From Verrucomicrobiales bacterium (lineage in GTDB: Bacteria > Verrucomicrobiota > Verrucomicrobiia > Limisphaerales > UBA1100), in assembly GCA_003517285.1 (NCBI GenBank), contig DPAW01000100.1:1-7010 (forward strand): a stretch of 7,010 nt of DNA. The letters run 5' to 3'. Below the pieces are notes generated by a model. That model was not told where the DNA came from. It searched no databases and saw nothing but the letters and a program-made list of their open reading frames with translations. Numbering within the stretch: position 1 is the first letter of the stretch; every line of letters begins with the position of its first letter. A program made the position numbers and the translations under genes. Positions 5,010 through 7,010 of this stretch are shown one piece after another.

Positions 5010-5761
5010 CAGGCAGCTTGTTCTTCAATAATCCAATCGTACCCGCGCTCCTCCAGTTCGAGGGCAAGCTCCTTCGGTCCGGACTTCACAATGCGTCCAT
5101 CGACCAACACGTGCACGTGATCGGGCACAATATAATCGAGCAGGCGCTGATAATGCGTGATGACTAGCTGCGCGTTGTCGGCACGCTTGAGATGGTTCAC
5201 GCCGCCGGCGACGACCTTGAGCGCATCGATATCGAGGCCCGAATCGGTTTCATCGAGCACTGCAAATTTCGGATCGAGCAGGGCCATCTGCAAAATTTCC
5301 GCGCGCTTTTTTTCACCGCCGGAAAAGCCCTCGTTCACCGAGCGCTTGAGCAGGGATTCATCCAGCTCAAGCAGTTGGATTTTTTCGCGCATCAATTTGA
5401 GAAACTCCACCGCGCTCAGCTCGGCTTCGCCGCGATGCTCGCGCAGGGCATTTACAGCAGCACGCAGGAAATACGTGGTGTTCACACCGGGTATTTCCAC
5501 CGGATACTGGAACGCGAGAAAGAACCCCTCACGCACGCGCTCCTCGGGACCGAGGTCGAGCAGATCCTCGCCGTTGTAGCGCACCAAACCGTCGGTGATC
5601 TCGTAGCCCTCGCGACCGGCAAGCAGCTGGGCCAGCGTGCTTTTACCGCTGCCGTTGGGGCCCATGATGGCGTGCACCTCACCGGCGTTAATCGACAAAT
5701 CAATCCCTTTCAGAATCGCCTTGCCCTCCACCCCGGCCTGTAAATTTTTGATCTCTAACAT
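5009..5761 (-). CDS. sufC: SufC, ABC-type ATPase of the SufBCD complex
   Basis: A 250-residue SufC, the ATPase subunit of SufBCD. It is an ABC-fold protein but acts in the cytoplasm on assembly rather than transport. Walker A is GPNGSGKST (34-42), the Q-loop is Gln85 (FQYPVEIPG), the signature is FSGGEKKR (146-153), Walker B is FAVLDE (166-171) ending in Glu171, the D-loop is SGLD (174-177) and the switch is His203 (ITHYQR). The sequence NEGFSGGEKKRAEI and the DETDSGLDIDAL run are diagnostic for SufC over transporter ATPases. Lys152, Glu171 and His203 fall at the same numbers as recalled for E. coli SufC. The ATG at 5761 is 6 bases after the sufB TAA with no strong Shine-Dalgarno, so translation is probably coupled to sufB. 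The 3' end overlaps sufD by one base. The gene is intact. Confidence 0.98.
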   Translation of the reverse strand: MLEIKNLQAGVEGKAILKGIDLSINAGEVHAIMGPNGSGKSTLAQLLAGREGYEITDGLVRYNGEDLLDLGPEERVREGFFLAFQYPVEIPGVNTTYFLRAAVNALREHRGEAELSAVEFLKLMREKIQLLELDESLLKRSVNEGFSGGEKKRAEILQMALLDPKFAVLDETDSGLDIDALKVVAGGVNHLKRADNAQLVITHYQRLLDYIVPDHVHVLVDGRIVKSGPKELALELEERGYDWIIEEQAA

Positions 5762-5767
5762 GCTAAA

Positions 5768-7010
5768 TTATCCCACGCTACCTTCGAGGCTCACGTCCAT
5801 GAGCGCCTGCGCTTCCATCGCAAACTCCATCGGCAGCTCGCTGAAGACTTCCTTACAGAAGCCATTCACGATCATGTTCACTGCGTCCTGCGTTTCGATG
5901 CCGCGGGCGTTGCAGTAAAAAATCTGGTCCTCCCCGATCTTAGAGGTGGTGGCTTCGTGCTCCACCTTGGCGGAAGGGTTCTTCACTTCGATGTAGGGAA
6001 ACGTGTGCGCGCCGCAGCGACTCCCAATCAGCAACGAATCACACTGGGTAAAGTTCCGCGCATCGGTGGCGTTCTTGCCTACCTGCACCAGACCGCGATA
6101 ACTGTTCTGGCCTTTGCCGGCGGAGATTCCCTTACTGATGATCGTGCTGCGGGTGTTCTTGCCGAGATGAATCATCTTGGTACCGGTATCGGCCTGTTGC
6201 GCGAGATTGGCGAGGGCCACGGAATAAAATTCGCCGACCGAATCGTCCCCGCGCAAAATGACACTTGGGTATTTCCACGTGATTGCCGATCCAGTTTCCA
6301 CCTGCGTCCAGCAGATTTTCGAGCGATCGCCCTTGCAGATACCGCGCTTGGTCACGAAATTATAGATTCCGCCATTCCCATCCTCGTCGCCAGGATACCA
6401 ATTTTGCACGGTGGAATATTTAATCTCCGCGTCGCCCAACGCCACCAACTCCACTACCGCCGCATGTAGCTGATTTTCATCACGCATCGGCGCCGTGCAG
6501 CCTTCGAGATAGCTCACGTGACTACCCTCATCGGCAACAATTAACGTGCGCTCAAACTGCCCCGTCTCAGCGGCATTAATCCGGAAATACGTGCTCAACT
6601 CCAGCGGACACCGCACGCCTTTCGGGATGTAAACAAACGAACCATCGCTGAACACCGCCGAGTTCAGCGTGGCAAAAAAGTTGTCTGTGTAGGGCACCAC
6701 CGTGCCGAGATATTTTTTGATGAGCTCCGGATGATCACGCACAGCCTCGGAGAACGAACAGAAAATCACGCCGTGCTTGGCCAGCTCCTCCTGGTGCGTG
6801 GTGCCCACCGACACGCTGTCGAACACCGCATCCACCGCCACACCCGCCAAGCGCTCGCGCTCGTGCAGCGGCACGCCGAGCTTGTCGTAGGTTTCCAACA
6901 GCTTGGGATCCACCTCATCCAGACTCTTCGGCCGATCCTTGTCCTTCGCGCCCGGTGCGGAGTAGTAGCTGATACCCTGATAATCGATCGGCTCATACTG
7001 CACATGCGGC
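5768..7010 (-). CDS. sufB: SufB, SufBCD scaffold subunit (N-terminus beyond window edge)
   Basis: The C-terminal 413 residues of SufB, the cluster-building subunit of SufBCD. The frame stays open through the right edge. The codon at 7001-7003 is GTG and reads as internal Val in [19 protein letters not shown], a conserved SufB stretch, so no start lies in the window. Roughly 50-75 N-terminal residues are missing compared with usual lengths of about 465-495. Counting that GTG as residue 1, hallmarks are [15 protein letters not shown] (129-143), EGCTAP (167-172), [22 protein letters not shown] (283-304 region), [11 protein letters not shown] (317-327), CGAHTFPY (330-337) and [13 protein letters not shown] (348-360). 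By remembered alignment Cys330 is E. coli SufB Cys405 and Glu359 is Glu434, both needed for cluster assembly. The C-terminal [15 protein letters not shown] is intact. It is the first visible gene of the operon, and the promoter and any regulator gene are outside. Confidence 0.97.
   Translation of the reverse strand, partial: PHVQYEPIDYQGISYYSAPGAKDKDRPKSLDEVDPKLLETYDKLGVPLHERERLAGVAVDAVFDSVSVGTTHQEELAKHGVIFCSFSEAVRDHPELIKKYLGTVVPYTDNFFATLNSAVFSDGSFVYIPKGVRCPLELSTYFRINAAETGQFERTLIVADEGSHVSYLEGCTAPMRDENQLHAAVVELVALGDAEIKYSTVQNWYPGDEDGNGGIYNFVTKRGICKGDRSKICWTQVETGSAITWKYPSVILRGDDSVGEFYSVALANLAQQADTGTKMIHLGKNTRSTIISKGISAGKGQNSYRGLVQVGKNATDARNFTQCDSLLIGSRCGAHTFPYIEVKNPSAKVEHEATTSKIGEDQIFYCNARGIETQDAVNMIVNGFCKEVFSELPMEFAMEAQALMDVSLEGSVG

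Noticed and set aside
5307..5316. Run of T residues on the plus strand inside sufC
   Set aside because: It encodes the lysines of the SufC signature region (GGEKKR) on the minus strand, and no stable stem precedes it.
5768..7003. Apparent complete sufB starting at 7003
   Set aside because: The codon there is GTG within a conserved SufB stretch ([12 protein letters not shown]), and the frame is open to the window edge, so the gene is truncated by the window rather than starting there.

Overview
The window is almost entirely one iron-sulfur (Fe-S) cluster assembly operon of the SUF type, read on the minus strand, plus the 3' end of a convergent gene on the plus strand. The DNA is GC-rich with tightly packed genes. 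A bacterial RRM protein with an RGG/glycine tail beside a SUF operon carrying SufT, a Rieske ferredoxin and a NifU/IscU-type scaffold suggests a member of the PVC group, perhaps Verrucomicrobiota. That placement rests on gene content and remembered family resemblance, and confidence in it is only moderate.

In transcription order (right to left) the operon runs: sufB (N-terminus outside the window) - sufC - sufD - sufE - sufT - Rieske [2Fe-2S] protein - sufS - two-domain CxxC/rhodanese-like protein - IscU/NifU-type scaffold. Junctions are extremely tight: 4-base ATGA overlaps (sufD/sufE, sufE/sufT, Rieske/sufS), 1-base TGATG overlaps (sufC/sufD, sufT/Rieske), and gaps of only 4-6 bases elsewhere. 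It therefore looks like one transcript with coupled translation. No gap is large enough to hold an internal promoter, and the operon promoter lies beyond the right edge.

Expected division of labour: SufS with SufE takes sulfur from cysteine, SufBCD (SufC as the ATPase) assembles the cluster, and SufT helps target or mature clients. The Rieske protein is a candidate electron donor, and the terminal IscU-type protein is a second scaffold or sulfur acceptor. The protein between SufS and the scaffold has a CxxC domain joined to a rhodanese fold whose catalytic cysteine is replaced by Asp, so it is not a conventional sulfurtransferase.

At the left edge the plus-strand RRM/RGG gene and the scaffold gene converge with only 2 bases between their stop codons. 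A strong plus-strand intrinsic terminator (273-303) lies inside the scaffold coding region, exactly where the protein runs past the normal end of the IscU fold into a 40-odd residue tail. The most notable points are this gene-embedded terminator and tail, the catalytically dead-looking rhodanese fusion, and the hybrid SUF/ISC composition. Overall this is a recognisable Fe-S assembly locus with unusual accessory members rather than a wholly new system.
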